NCBI GenBank assembly: GCA_027532905.1
Contig: JAPZUA010000006.1
Location: 62,001-126,000, forward strand
Direction: 5' to 3'
DNA length: 64,000 bases
Source of the DNA: Magnetospirillum sp.
GTDB taxonomy: Bacteria; Pseudomonadota; Alphaproteobacteria; CACIAM-22H2
Part shown: positions 1 through 10,570 of the stretch, piece after piece
Numbering within the stretch: the stretch's first letter is position 1
Layout of the letters: the number at the start of each line of letters is the position of its first letter
The notes under the pieces: generated by a model
The model's input: only the letters and a program-made list of their open reading frames with translations
What the model was told of the DNA's origin: nothing
The model's database searches: none
Program-made: the position numbers and the translations under genes

Positions 1-410
1 TCTACGGCACGCTGATCGACCCCGACATTCGCCGCCATGTGATGGGCGATCTTGCGCCCGCCGCGGTCGAGCCCGCCCGGCTTGAGGGCTGGCGACGGTT
101 CGCGCTCAAAGGTGCCAGTTTTCCGATCGCGCGGCCCGATCGCACGGCGTCGATCGACGGCGTACTGGCCCGTGGCCTCGACAAAGCGGCCGGCCGCTTG
201 CTCGACATCTACGAAGGTCCCGGCTACGGCCGAAGGATTGTTTCGGCGATCGACGCAAACGGCAAAGCCCGGGAAGCCGTTTTGTTCGTCGAGGACGGTT
301 CGGTGGAATTCGTCGTCGCCCCGCAGCCCTGGGACTACGAAGCCTGGGTCCGGCGGCACAAAAAAAACTTCATGGCCGAGCTCAAGACCCAGCCCTGGGC
401 GCCGCGTTAA
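1..410 (+). CDS. Gamma-glutamylcyclotransferase-like protein, 5' end missing
   Basis: The frame is open from the first base of the window and ends with TAA at 408-410, so the start lies upstream. The first visible residues read YGTLIDPDIRR, which resembles the YGTL/YGSL phosphate-binding loop at the start of the gamma-glutamylcyclotransferase (AIG2-like) fold. The middle part (RLLDIYEGPGYGRRIV) resembles the 'LDxYEGxxYxR' segment of the same fold. About 135 residues are present. Members of this fold cleave gamma-glutamyl amides or act as small cyclotransferases, but the substrate here is unknown. The last four bases overlap the convergent carboxypeptidase gene. Fold assignment is fairly good; the exact reaction is inference. 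Confidence 0.7.
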   Translation, partial: YGTLIDPDIRRHVMGDLAPAAVEPARLEGWRRFALKGASFPIARPDRTASIDGVLARGLDKAAGRLLDIYEGPGYGRRIVSAIDANGKAREAVLFVEDGSVEFVVAPQPWDYEAWVRRHKKNFMAELKTQPWAPR

Positions 411-1693
411 CCGGCGTTGGCGACCGACGCACCGCTTTGGCGGCGCTCGGCGGACGGGCCCACGATCATGCAATCCATGTCTTTGGCGTCGAGCGCCCGG
501 CAGGCAGCGCGCGCTTGGGCTTGCGTGAGGCCGGTGAGGCGGGCGCGATGGGCAGCGGCATTGCGCGCCGCCGAGGCAGGCCCGAGGATTTGGATCTCGG
601 CCTTCGCCACATGCTGGGCGGCGATGCGGCTGGCGTCTTCGGCGGCCTTGCGCGCGGCGACGCGTTGGTTGAAGGCGCCGACCTGGATGGCCCATTCGCC
701 TTGCGCCGGGGCGGCGTCGGTGCGCTGCTGGCTCGAGGCGGGCTTTTCGCTTTTGACGGCGGCGGGCTTGGCCGGCGCGGCGGCAGCGGGCTTCGGTTTG
801 GCGGCGTTGGCCGTCTGGTTGCGGGCCGTCTGATTGCGCGCGGCCGCAGGGGCGGTCGGCGCTTGGGCGACCGCGATATTGGGCGCCCGGCGCTCGAAAC
901 CGGCATCGAGCAGCTTGCCCATATACTGGTCGCGCTCGCTGGGGTTCGGGCCGCCGATCACGGCACCGACGATGCGCCGACCGTCGCGCATGGCCGAGGC
1001 GACGAGGTTGAAGCCCGACGCGCGGATGAAGCCGGTCTTGATGCCGTCGGCCCCTTCGTACCAGCGCATGAGCCGGTTGTGATTCGCGAACTGGCGGCCT
1101 TCGTAGCTGAATTCCGTGGTCGAGAAATAATGGTAGTGGTGCGGATACTGGCGGATCAACTCGCGCCCGAGGGTCGCCATGTCGCGCGCCGTGGTGATTT
1201 GCTGGTCGTGCGGCAGGCCCGAGGCGTTCATGAACACGGTGGCACTCATGCCAAGCTGGCGCGCACGGCGCGTCATCATCTCGGCAAAGCGGGGCTCGGT
1301 GCCGCCCAGACCTTCGGCGGCGACGACGGCCGCGTCGTTGGCCGAGCGCGTGACGAGGCCGAGGATCACGTCCCGCACGCGAACACGGTCGCCTTCTTCC
1401 AGCCCCAATTTGGTCGGAGACTGTCCGGCAGCAAAGGCGGTCACGTTCCAGCGTTGGTCCAGCGTGATCTTCTTTTGGTCAAGGGCCTCGAAGATCAAAA
1501 ACAGCGTCATCATCTTGGTCAGCGACGCGGGATGGCGACGTTCGTCGGCCCCCTGTTCGCTGAGCACACGGCCGGTCTCGAAATCGACGACGATCGAAGC
1601 GTAACGTGCCTGCGCCGGCATCGACAAAGCGGCCATGCCGACAACGGCCAAGGTCGCGAAAGCAAGCCGGAGAAAGCGATCGGAGATGCGCAT
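407..1693 (-). CDS. D-alanyl-D-alanine carboxypeptidase (peptidase S11) with SPOR domain
   Basis: A 428-residue periplasmic penicillin-binding enzyme expected to trim the terminal D-Ala from peptidoglycan stem peptides. A signal peptide covers about residues 1-29 (cleavage after AQA). The three S11 active-site motifs are in order: SLTK (S57, K60), SAN (117-119) and KTG (219-221). An Ala/Pro/Lys-rich linker at about 275-330 leads to a C-terminal SPOR domain (about 332-410), which in this family binds denuded glycan at the division septum. ATG start at 1693. The stop overlaps the convergent upstream gene by four bases. Length and architecture match alphaproteobacterial DacF/PBP5-like proteins. 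Confidence 0.92.
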   Translation of the reverse strand: MRISDRFLRLAFATLAVVGMAALSMPAQARYASIVVDFETGRVLSEQGADERRHPASLTKMMTLFLIFEALDQKKITLDQRWNVTAFAAGQSPTKLGLEEGDRVRVRDVILGLVTRSANDAAVVAAEGLGGTEPRFAEMMTRRARQLGMSATVFMNASGLPHDQQITTARDMATLGRELIRQYPHHYHYFSTTEFSYEGRQFANHNRLMRWYEGADGIKTGFIRASGFNLVASAMRDGRRIVGAVIGGPNPSERDQYMGKLLDAGFERRAPNIAVAQAPTAPAAARNQTARNQTANAAKPKPAAAAPAKPAAVKSEKPASSQQRTDAAPAQGEWAIQVGAFNQRVAARKAAEDASRIAAQHVAKAEIQILGPASAARNAAAHRARLTGLTQAQARAACRALDAKDMDCMIVGPSAERRQSGASVANAG

Positions 1694-1834
1694 CGTCGAG
1701 GCAGCCTTTGCTGTGTCTTGTTGCAGAATATTTCAGCGACTCGACATTACCTGTGCCTCGCAATAGTGTCACCATATATTCGTGATTCCAGGCAATTGCG
1801 ACCGACTCTAGAAATGCCCACGAGGACGACAACG

Positions 1835-2521
1835 ATGCAGGCCAAAGCTTTGTTCGCACTCGCCGCCATCTTGGCGACGGCCGCCTGCAGCAATGTCGAG
1901 CAGGCGCGCACGCCGGTCGTGGGGCGTCTGTCGTGGTTTGCGCTGCTCGAAGGCCGCGACATTCGCGAAGCCTGCGTCGCCGGGGCGCCCGCGCGCTATC
2001 GGCTCGTCTACAACGGCGACTACGAAGACCAGACCCGCGTCTACGATCTCGTGCGCACCGCCGAAGGGGCAACCCTGCGCACGGTCGTATCGGCCGCCAA
2101 TATCACTTTGTTCAGCTACGGCGGCGGCTACAAAAACCCGTGGCGGCCCGAGCGCGAAAGCACGGCCACCCTCGATCTCGATACCTACCGTGCTTTGGCA
2201 CGCGCACTCGAGGCGGATGGCTTCGGCGCCCCAACGCGCACCGACATCGCCTTCCCGTCGTGGGACTATTATTGGATCGTGACGGCCTGTGCCGAGGGCA
2301 AGTTCCACATCAACGGCTGGCGCGCTGCGGGCAGCCTCGCACCGACATTGGCGTTTCCAGCCTTGCTGTTGATGCACGATAAAACCGAGATTCCCTTTGC
2401 GGCACCGCCCGAGAACGCATATGCCGCATATCGCGACCGGGTCCGCGAAGCGGGTGGCGATCGTACATTCGAGGTTCGGCTGGCGCCGAACGGGATTGTC
2501 GGACCCTCGAGCCTTTACTGA
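1835..2521 (+). CDS. Predicted lipoprotein of unknown function
   Basis: About 228 residues. It begins with a short hydrophobic signal ending in a lipobox (ATAAC, Cys18), so it is probably lipidated and anchored in a membrane facing the periplasm. The rest is a compact soluble domain rich in Tyr and Trp with no motif I recognise. An in-frame ATG at 1814 would add seven polar residues; 1835 is preferred because the lipoprotein signal then starts immediately. It is divergent from the carboxypeptidase and is followed by the phasin promoter. Confidence 0.7.
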   Translation: MQAKALFALAAILATAACSNVEQARTPVVGRLSWFALLEGRDIREACVAGAPARYRLVYNGDYEDQTRVYDLVRTAEGATLRTVVSAANITLFSYGGGYKNPWRPERESTATLDLDTYRALARALEADGFGAPTRTDIAFPSWDYYWIVTACAEGKFHINGWRAAGSLAPTLAFPALLLMHDKTEIPFAAPPENAYAAYRDRVREAGGDRTFEVRLAPNGIVGPSSLY

Positions 2522-2588
2522 TTTAGTATTTCTTTCATATGGTTAGATATCGCAGCGACGGATTTATGCTGCAGCGCACAATTATCGC

Positions 2589-2639
2589 TTGAAGCTGCCG
2601 GCGAATCGCATATATTGTTGGCATGCTGCATTGCAGCAT
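2589..2639 (+). promoter_or_regulatory. Phasin promoter with PhaR-type operator
   Basis: A sigma70-like promoter can be read as TTGAAG (2589-2594), a 16-base spacer and TATATT (2611-2616). Directly downstream, over the expected transcription start, lies the perfect inverted repeat ATGCTGCATTGCAGCAT (2623-2639). It contains CTGC-N3-GCAG, the recognition pattern described for the polyhydroxyalkanoate-responsive repressor PhaR of Paracoccus. The position fits a repressor that blocks phasin transcription until PHA titrates it away. PhaR itself is not in this window. Confidence 0.7.
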
Positions 2640-2664
2640 TTCGACATTGGAAGCGGGTGCCGTG

Positions 2665-3390
2665 ATGGGTAAATCCAAGGGCAAAAACAAGGGCGCAAAG
2701 GCGTCGCCGGTCAAGCCGCAGGGCAAGGCCGACGTCGCGATTGCTCCCGCTTCGAAAGCCGAAACTGCTCCGCCGAAAGCGGTTCAACCTGCGCTGCGCA
2801 CGCCGGAGGCCACCCCCCCGCCGGTCCAGCCTGTCGCAGCACCGCAGGCCGCATCGGCGGCACCCAAAGCACCTGCAACCCAACCGGCGGTCGCAATGAT
2901 CGCCCCGAAGATCGAGAAAGGATCTCCCATGACCGAACAATTCCAGCAGATCGCCCAGATGTTCAACCCGAAGGGCTTCGAAGACTATATGGGTCAGGCC
3001 AAGGAACAGGTCGAAAAGGCGCAGGCCCAGACGACCAAGGCCGTTGCCGACATGGCCGCGTTCTCGAAGGAAAACGTCGACGCATTCGTCGTCGCCTCGA
3101 CGCTCTACGCCAAGGGCTTCGAAAATGTCGGCAAGGCTTGGTACGCGCTGACCCAGGAAACGGTCGAAGCTTCGGCCGCCGTCGCCAAGGCGCTCCTCGG
3201 CGCCAAGACGCTGAAGGAAGCCGTCGACCTGCAGACCGACTTCGCCAAGACGACCTTCGACAAGTACGTTGCCGAGAGCACCAAGCTGTCGGAAATGTCG
3301 ATCAAGGTCGCCAACGAAGCGATCCAGCCGATCAACGCCCGCGTCAATGTCGCGGTCGAAAAGCTGCTGAAGCCTGCCAACGCGGCCTAA
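2665..3390 (+). CDS. Phasin family protein (PHA granule-associated)
   Basis: A 241-residue protein if started at ATG 2665. The C-terminal 150 residues form a helical, heptad-rich phasin domain (from MTEQFQQIAQM onward) of the kind that coats polyhydroxyalkanoate granules. The first 88 residues are different: a Lys-rich head (MGKSKGKNKGAK) and a long Pro/Ala linker. A second ATG at 2929 has a clear ribosome-binding site (AGGA six bases upstream) and would give a normal 153-residue phasin, so two products from one gene are possible. The ATG at 2623 lies inside the operator palindrome and is unlikely to be used. A strong terminator follows. Confidence 0.85.
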   Translation: MGKSKGKNKGAKASPVKPQGKADVAIAPASKAETAPPKAVQPALRTPEATPPPVQPVAAPQAASAAPKAPATQPAVAMIAPKIEKGSPMTEQFQQIAQMFNPKGFEDYMGQAKEQVEKAQAQTTKAVADMAAFSKENVDAFVVASTLYAKGFENVGKAWYALTQETVEASAAVAKALLGAKTLKEAVDLQTDFAKTTFDKYVAESTKLSEMSIKVANEAIQPINARVNVAVEKLLKPANAA

Positions 3391-3421
3391 TGGCCCGTGG
3401 GTGGCTCTGCCGCCTGCCTGC

Positions 3422-3456
3422 AAAAACCCGTCGGCCGCGAGGTCGGCGGGTTTTTC
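3422..3456 (+). terminator. Rho-independent terminator after phasin gene
   Basis: A long stem pairs AAAAACCCGTCGGCC with GGTCGGCGGGTTTTT (two wobble positions) and is followed by more T residues. It lies 30 bases after the phasin stop codon and makes the phasin a single-gene transcript. Confidence 0.88.
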
Positions 3457-3564
3457 TTTTTCGCAAGGATTCTGCGCAAATCGGCGCGCACGGGCAATGC
3501 ACCCCCTTTTAACGGCCCCCCTGAATGCCATATCATCCGCGGCGGAATTGGGGACAAAAAGGCA

Positions 3565-3927
3565 ATGATCGATCGAAATCTGCTGCGGATGGGCGACGAG
3601 AAGGACGGCGATCGGGGTCCTGGCGACGACGGGCTTGGTAACGGCGTTGCGCTGCAAACCCGTACGCGGACCAAAAAGCCCGCCATGTACAAGGTCTTGA
3701 TGCTCAACGACGACTACACGCCGATGGAATTCGTCGTGCATGTGCTCGAGCGGTTTTTCTCGAAGAACCGCGAGGCCGCGACTGCGATCATGCTGCAGGT
3801 GCACCAGCGCGGTGTCGGCGTGTGCGGCGTGTTCACGTACGAGGTCGCGGAGACGAAGGTCAATCAAGTGACCGAGTTTGCGCGCCGCAACCAGCATCCG
3901 CTGCGCTGCACGCTCGAAAAAGACTGA
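3565..3927 (+). CDS. clpS: ATP-dependent Clp protease adaptor ClpS
   Basis: A 120-residue adaptor that delivers N-degron substrates to ClpAP. The core begins at about residue 40 with [20 protein letters not shown], the substrate-pocket signature of ClpS, and continues with [19 protein letters not shown]. The N-terminal 35 residues are a flexible polar tail. ATG 3565 was chosen because upstream in-frame codons run into the phasin terminator region. clpA follows on the same strand, the usual alphaproteobacterial pairing, here separated by 349 bases. Confidence 0.95.
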   Translation: MIDRNLLRMGDEKDGDRGPGDDGLGNGVALQTRTRTKKPAMYKVLMLNDDYTPMEFVVHVLERFFSKNREAATAIMLQVHQRGVGVCGVFTYEVAETKVNQVTEFARRNQHPLRCTLEKD

Positions 3928-4276
3928 TCAAAAACGAAATCAAAATCTTGTGGTGCCCATCTCTCGCAATTGGGCGCCGATCGTCCTAAATTGATCTTGG
4001 TCGCTGAATTCGTCGATGGCGGCGCTGCAACTTCGGACTTCGTCCGATACCGCGCTGCTGCAGGCGAACCCGAACGGCCCGACGTTTGCAGAGTCTCGGC
4101 TCGCAAAGTTTTTGCGCTATCGATGGCGCAGTCGGCGTTGCGAGCGTAGAGTTCGAATGTCGGACTCCAAACGTCGCGTCGCGTCGGGTTCGGTACAGCG
4201 GTTTGCCAGGCTCCGTTCGGGGCGCGCTGCCGTCGCAGCGTTGCCTCCCGGGCCCAGGGGAGGGGAAGACACGCAC
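3928..4276. other. clpS-clpA intergenic region
   Basis: 349 bases without a convincing gene. The frame upstream of clpA stays open but its translation looks like noise and lacks the Clp N-domain. A short GC-rich hairpin (CTCCC...GGGAG, near 4245-4262) sits just before the clpA ribosome-binding site. No terminator with a T-run was seen, so read-through from clpS is possible. Confidence 0.5.
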
Positions 4277-6628
<2,352 letters not shown>

Positions 6629-6676
6629 CGCGGCTGATCGCGGGGCCCATCGCGGGGCAATTGCAGGAAAGGGACC

Positions 6677-7111
6677 ATGTCGCAGTTCCTGCCGCGCAAG
6701 ACCTATCGGGCGGGCAAGGCCATCTTCCGCAAGGGCGATGCGGGCGACGTCGCCTATGTGATCCAGAGCGGGACCGTCGATATCGTGCGGCCTGTGGCCG
6801 GACAGAACCGGCTCATTGCGACGCTGGCGGCCGGCGAGATTTTCGGCGAGATGGCGCTCATCGACGGCAAACCGCGCATGGCGGACGCGATCGCGGCGAG
6901 CGACGTGGTCGTGCTCGCGGTCCCGGCCGACCAGTTCCAGGAAAAGCTGCGCAGCACCGACCCGTTCGTGCGCGCACTCTTGCGCATGTTCGTGAACAAT
7001 TTGCGCGTAATGACCGAAAAGGTCGTTGCGGCCGAAATGCGCCACGAGGTGGCGACGCGCAATGCGGCGGCTGCGAGCCCGCCTGTTACGCCTGCGGACC
7101 CGCCGCCTTGA
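6677..7111 (+). CDS. Cyclic nucleotide-binding domain protein (Crp/Fnr-like sensor, no DNA-binding domain)
   Basis: A 144-residue protein made of a single CNMP-binding beta-barrel. The phosphate-binding cassette reads GEIFGEMALIDGKPRMA, with the expected Glu and Arg. There is no helix-turn-helix after it, only a polar tail ending in Pro residues, so it should be a sensor or adaptor rather than a transcription factor. It follows clpA by 48 bases on the same strand and may be cotranscribed. Its last 26 bases overlap the convergent acyltransferase gene. Ligand and partner are unknown. Confidence 0.85.
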   Translation: MSQFLPRKTYRAGKAIFRKGDAGDVAYVIQSGTVDIVRPVAGQNRLIATLAAGEIFGEMALIDGKPRMADAIAASDVVVLAVPADQFQEKLRSTDPFVRALLRMFVNNLRVMTEKVVAAEMRHEVATRNAAAASPPVTPADPPP

Positions 7112-8255
7112 AGGGGCCCGCCGCCGCAAGCTCGCGGCAATGCGCTTCGACCGCTTGCGCTTCGTTGGCGCAGAAATCGCGCACGGCTTTGTCGAATCCG
7201 GCGTCGCGCAGCCGGTGCGCACTCCACGTCGGTACGGGCATGTAGCCGCGCTGGAGCTTGTGCTCGCCTTGCGCACCCGCTTCGACGCGCGTGAGTTTGC
7301 GCTCGATCGCGAAATCGAGCGCTTGGTAGTAGCACGCCTCGAAATGCAAATGCTTGAAGTCGCCCGCACAGCCCCAATTGCGGCCGTAGAGCGTATCGCT
7401 GCCGATGAGGTTCAGCGCTCCTGCAACCCATTGCCCGTCTTTGCGCGCCATCACGAGCAGCACTTTGTCGGCCATGCGCGCCCCCAACATGTCGAAAAAT
7501 TCGCGCGTGAGATAGGGGCTGCCCCATTTGCGGTCGGACGTGGAAATGTAGAACTCGAAAAACGCGTCCCAATGCTCGGGTAGAATCGCGTCGCCCGTGA
7601 GGCGCACGAGTTCGACGCCCATCTGCGCCACTTCGCGCCGCTCCTTGCGGATCGATTTGCGCCGCGAATGCGAGAGCTCGGCGAGGAACGCTTCGAAATC
7701 GGCATAGCCGCGATTGGTCCAGTGGAACTGGAAACCGCGGCGCAGGATGAAGCCCGCATCGGCGAACACGCCGGCTTCTTCTTCCGTGCAGAAGGTTGCG
7801 TGCAGCGACGACACGTTGAGCCGCTTGGGCAGATCGGCCATCGAAGCCGCCAGCGCTTCGCGCACGCCCTCGGCCAAGGGGCCGGGGCGCACGAGCAGGC
7901 GCGGCCCCGGAACCGGCGTGAACGGCACGCAGACCTGCAGCTTCGGATAATAGCGCCCGCCCGCCCGGCGATAGGCGTCGGCCCAGCTATGGTCGAACAC
8001 GTATTCGCCGTAGGAATGGCCCTTGGCATACATCGGCACGGCACCCACGAGCGTGCCGGCAGCGTCGCGCGCGATCAAATGATGCGGCTGCCAGCCGGTT
8101 TCGGCTGAGGCCGAGCCCGACTCTTCGATCGCACGCAGGAAGGCGTGCGACACAAACGGATTGTCGGCTCCCGCACAGGCATCCCACTCGGCTGCCGCGA
8201 CCGCATCGAGGCCTTCGATCGTCTCGAGCGAGAGATTGCGGTCGCCGTCGGCCAT
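7086..8255 (-). CDS. FemAB/GNAT-like acyltransferase (DUF482 family)
   Basis: A 389-residue protein with the twin-GNAT layout of the FemAB_like/DUF482 family. Family-like segments are NPFVSHAFLRAIEESGS near the N-terminus, GEYVFDHSWADAYRRAGGRYYPKL, and FEACYYQALDFAIERKLTRVEAGAQGEHK near the C-terminus. Family members are often labelled 'peptidoglycan biosynthesis/recognition' or GNAT acetyltransferase; the substrate is not known. It is three bases downstream of ridA and so likely in one operon with it. It overlaps the convergent upstream gene by 26 bases. Confidence 0.85.
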   Translation of the reverse strand: MADGDRNLSLETIEGLDAVAAAEWDACAGADNPFVSHAFLRAIEESGSASAETGWQPHHLIARDAAGTLVGAVPMYAKGHSYGEYVFDHSWADAYRRAGGRYYPKLQVCVPFTPVPGPRLLVRPGPLAEGVREALAASMADLPKRLNVSSLHATFCTEEEAGVFADAGFILRRGFQFHWTNRGYADFEAFLAELSHSRRKSIRKERREVAQMGVELVRLTGDAILPEHWDAFFEFYISTSDRKWGSPYLTREFFDMLGARMADKVLLVMARKDGQWVAGALNLIGSDTLYGRNWGCAGDFKHLHFEACYYQALDFAIERKLTRVEAGAQGEHKLQRGYMPVPTWSAHRLRDAGFDKAVRDFCANEAQAVEAHCRELAAAGPFKAAGPQA

Positions 8256-8258
8256 GCG

Positions 8259-8726
8259 TCAGGCAAGCTCGGCGACGGCTTCGATCTCGACCGCAACGCC
8301 GCGCGGCAGCGACGGTGCGCCCACGGCCGCGCGCGCATGTTTGCCCGCTTCGCCGAACACGGCGACGATAAGGTCGGAAGCGCCGTTGATGACTTGCGGC
8401 TGGTCGACGAAATCGGGCGTGCAGTTCACGAAGCCGCCCAGGCGCACGACGCGCACAATACGGTCGAGATCGCCGCCCGCGGCCGCGCGCAGCTGCGACA
8501 GGATATTGATCGCGCACAGGCGCGCTGCCGCTTGGCCTTCCTCGATGCCGAATTCGCGGCCGAGCTTGCCGAGGAATTGCGGCTTGCCGTCCTGCAAGGT
8601 GATTTGGCCCGCCACGAACACGAGCTTGCCGCTGACCACATAGGGCACGTAGTTGCCTGCCGGTGCAGCCGCTGCGGGAAGGACCAGGCCCAGTTCGGCC
8701 AGACGGGCGTCGATTTTTCCGGGCAT
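8259..8726 (-). CDS. RidA family enamine/imine deaminase
   Basis: A 155-residue cytoplasmic protein of the YjgF/YER057c/UK114 fold, longer than classical RidA and like the YjgH-type subgroup. Characteristic stretches are LVFVAGQITLQDGKP, NILSQLRAAAGGDLDRIVRVVRLGGFVN and GAPSLPRGVAVEIEAVAEL. Canonical RidA hydrolyses reactive 2-aminoacrylate-type enamines. Subgroup members often lack the catalytic Arg, which I cannot place with certainty here. ATG 8726 is preferred over a TTG at 8738 because GGAG lies six bases before it. Confidence 0.85.
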   Translation of the reverse strand: MPGKIDARLAELGLVLPAAAAPAGNYVPYVVSGKLVFVAGQITLQDGKPQFLGKLGREFGIEEGQAAARLCAINILSQLRAAAGGDLDRIVRVVRLGGFVNCTPDFVDQPQVINGASDLIVAVFGEAGKHARAAVGAPSLPRGVAVEIEAVAELA

Positions 8727-8826
8727 CGATTTCTCCAAAGCGGGGGGAACAAACGGCGGTGCCGTGCCGTTGGAACGTTAGCCGAGCGGCCTTGCGAATG
8801 CCAGAAGTCGCGATAGGATCGAACCC

Positions 8827-9459
8827 ATGCAGCGACGTTTGTTTTTGGCCGGGATTCTTGGTGCGGCAAGTGCGGCGGGCAGCACGCATGCGCAAGGCCG
8901 CGCTGCGTCGGCCTTCGCGGTCCCGCGCGACTATGCGATCGACGGCTATTTCGGCCGCGAGACCTTGCCCGCGCGCCTCTATCGCACTCGGACGGCGATC
9001 CGCTACGAGGCGCGCAGCGGCTCCGTGGCGCACACGGTTGTGGCTCGGCTTGATCGCGACATTGCGTGGTTCGTGCTGCCGAGTCTGGGCTTGGCCTTCC
9101 AGACCGACATTTCGGGCATCGGCTTGAGCCCGCGCGCCCTTGGCGGCGAGGGGTTCCGCGAGCAACTTGTCGCGCGCGAAACCATTTCGGGCATTGCGAT
9201 GTCGAAATTGCGTTTGACGCGCACGGCTGCCGACCCGGCCTTCGACGGTTTTGCCTGGGTCGGCAACGAAGGCATACTGTGGCGCCTGCAAGGGGCGGGC
9301 GAAGCGCAAGGCACACCCGGCACATTCGATTGGCGCTTCGAGAATGCAGCCCTCGGCACGCTCGACCCGGCCCTGTTCGAGGCGCCGCCGGGGCGCGTGG
9401 TGCCCGTAGCGGGCGATGCGTTGGCCGCGATGCTGCGGCGTTTCGGTCTCGTGCGCTGA
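8827..9459 (+). CDS. Secreted protein of unknown function
   Basis: A 210-residue protein starting MQRRLFLAGILGAASAAG, a signal peptide with twin Arg that could be Sec or Tat (processing near THAQ). The mature part looks like a beta-rich lipid- or ligand-binding shell with alternating hydrophobic strands (YAIDGYFGRETLPARLYRTRT). I do not recognise a family with confidence. It is divergent from ridA and convergent with the next gene (8-base gap). Confidence 0.65.
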   Translation: MQRRLFLAGILGAASAAGSTHAQGRAASAFAVPRDYAIDGYFGRETLPARLYRTRTAIRYEARSGSVAHTVVARLDRDIAWFVLPSLGLAFQTDISGIGLSPRALGGEGFREQLVARETISGIAMSKLRLTRTAADPAFDGFAWVGNEGILWRLQGAGEAQGTPGTFDWRFENAALGTLDPALFEAPPGRVVPVAGDALAAMLRRFGLVR

Positions 9460-9466
9460 AAACGCT

Positions 9467-10570
9467 TTAGCCCGCGACCGCGCGCGGGATCGCCATGGCG
9501 GCGACTTGGCGCATCGAATGCAGATGCGGCTGGAACCGGTCGAGCCCTTCTTTGATTGAGCCCGCTTTGGGAAAGCCCGTCCAGATCGCCGACCACGCAT
9601 TCACGCGCGCGAAGAGGTCTTCCACGATCGGGCGCGCGTCGCGGATATAGATGATGGCGGGCATCGCTTCGACGTAGAAATCCGTGCCGCCGACAGCGCG
9701 CCCGTAGAGCGCGCAGCCATTGGCCGAATAGTTGCCGACGATCTTGGCGATGCGTTTGAGCGCTTCTTCGAGATCGCGCACGTGGCGCGTGAGATCCTGG
9801 TTGGCGATGATCGCCTGCACGGTGCGCAGATCCACGACCTGCGTGTGGCACTCGATCGTCCAGCGCCACAATTTGCGCCAGATCTCGACCTTCACCATCG
9901 CGCGCAACGATTCCTGCAGGATGGTTTCGTGCAGATTGATCGGCATCATTCGGTTGGGTGCTATGCCCGACGCGACTAGGCGCTTCACGAGCTTTTCGTA
10001 GGTCGCGTCGAACATGCGCTTGTCTTTGATCGCCTGCGGCTTGTAGCGCGCGAGGGCCGCGATGATCTGCTCGACGAAACGGTCGCCCGAATCCTCGGGC
10101 GTGGGCAGCGGCCGCAGATAGATGAGGGCCGAAAACGGCAAAGGCTGGCCCAGCGTCACGGTTTCGGCGATGCCGAGGCCCAGCACTTGCGACACGATTT
10201 CGACGACGCGGCGGTTGTATTCCGTGCCCGGATCGTTGTCGCGCATCAGCGTCGATTCGTTGCCGGAGCGCACGAGCTGGGCGCTGCCGGGCGGGGCTTT
10301 GGGGTCGATGGGGCGGGCCGCGTCGAGGCGACCCATGCGCGTGTCGAACGTCATCTGCTCGTCGGCGAAAGCGCCGGTCGGATCCTTGAAGCGCAGGCAG
10401 CCGCTGCGCGCCGCATCGTCGAAAATCTCGCGGTCGAGATCGCCTTCGACGAACGGCACCTGGCGCATCAACAGCCCTTCGAGAGAGTCGCCCGCGAGGC
10501 GCAGCATCTCGCGCAAGGCACGGTCGTCGTAGCGCTCGACGAGCGTTTCGGGCCGCGGATCGGGCTTCAT
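9467..10570 (-). CDS. Conserved-looking cytoplasmic protein of unknown function
   Basis: A 367-residue soluble protein without signal peptide or membrane segments. It has a regular mix of charged helices, Met-rich stretches and Trp residues (KVEIWRKLWRWTIECHTQ), but I recognise no family. Its ATG overlaps the stop of the racemase-family gene by four bases (ATGA), so the two are translationally coupled and probably act in one pathway. Confidence 0.75.
   Translation of the reverse strand: MKPDPRPETLVERYDDRALREMLRLAGDSLEGLLMRQVPFVEGDLDREIFDDAARSGCLRFKDPTGAFADEQMTFDTRMGRLDAARPIDPKAPPGSAQLVRSGNESTLMRDNDPGTEYNRRVVEIVSQVLGLGIAETVTLGQPLPFSALIYLRPLPTPEDSGDRFVEQIIAALARYKPQAIKDKRMFDATYEKLVKRLVASGIAPNRMMPINLHETILQESLRAMVKVEIWRKLWRWTIECHTQVVDLRTVQAIIANQDLTRHVRDLEEALKRIAKIVGNYSANGCALYGRAVGGTDFYVEAMPAIIYIRDARPIVEDLFARVNAWSAIWTGFPKAGSIKEGLDRFQPHLHSMRQVAAMAIPRAVAG

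Noticed and set aside
437-1813. Upstream extension of the lipoprotein frame through the carboxypeptidase gene
   Set aside because: Antisense to a clear S11 peptidase; the lipoprotein signal begins at 1835.
2623-2664. ATG at 2623 as phasin start
   Set aside because: It lies inside the PhaR-type palindrome, near the expected transcription start, and has no ribosome-binding site.
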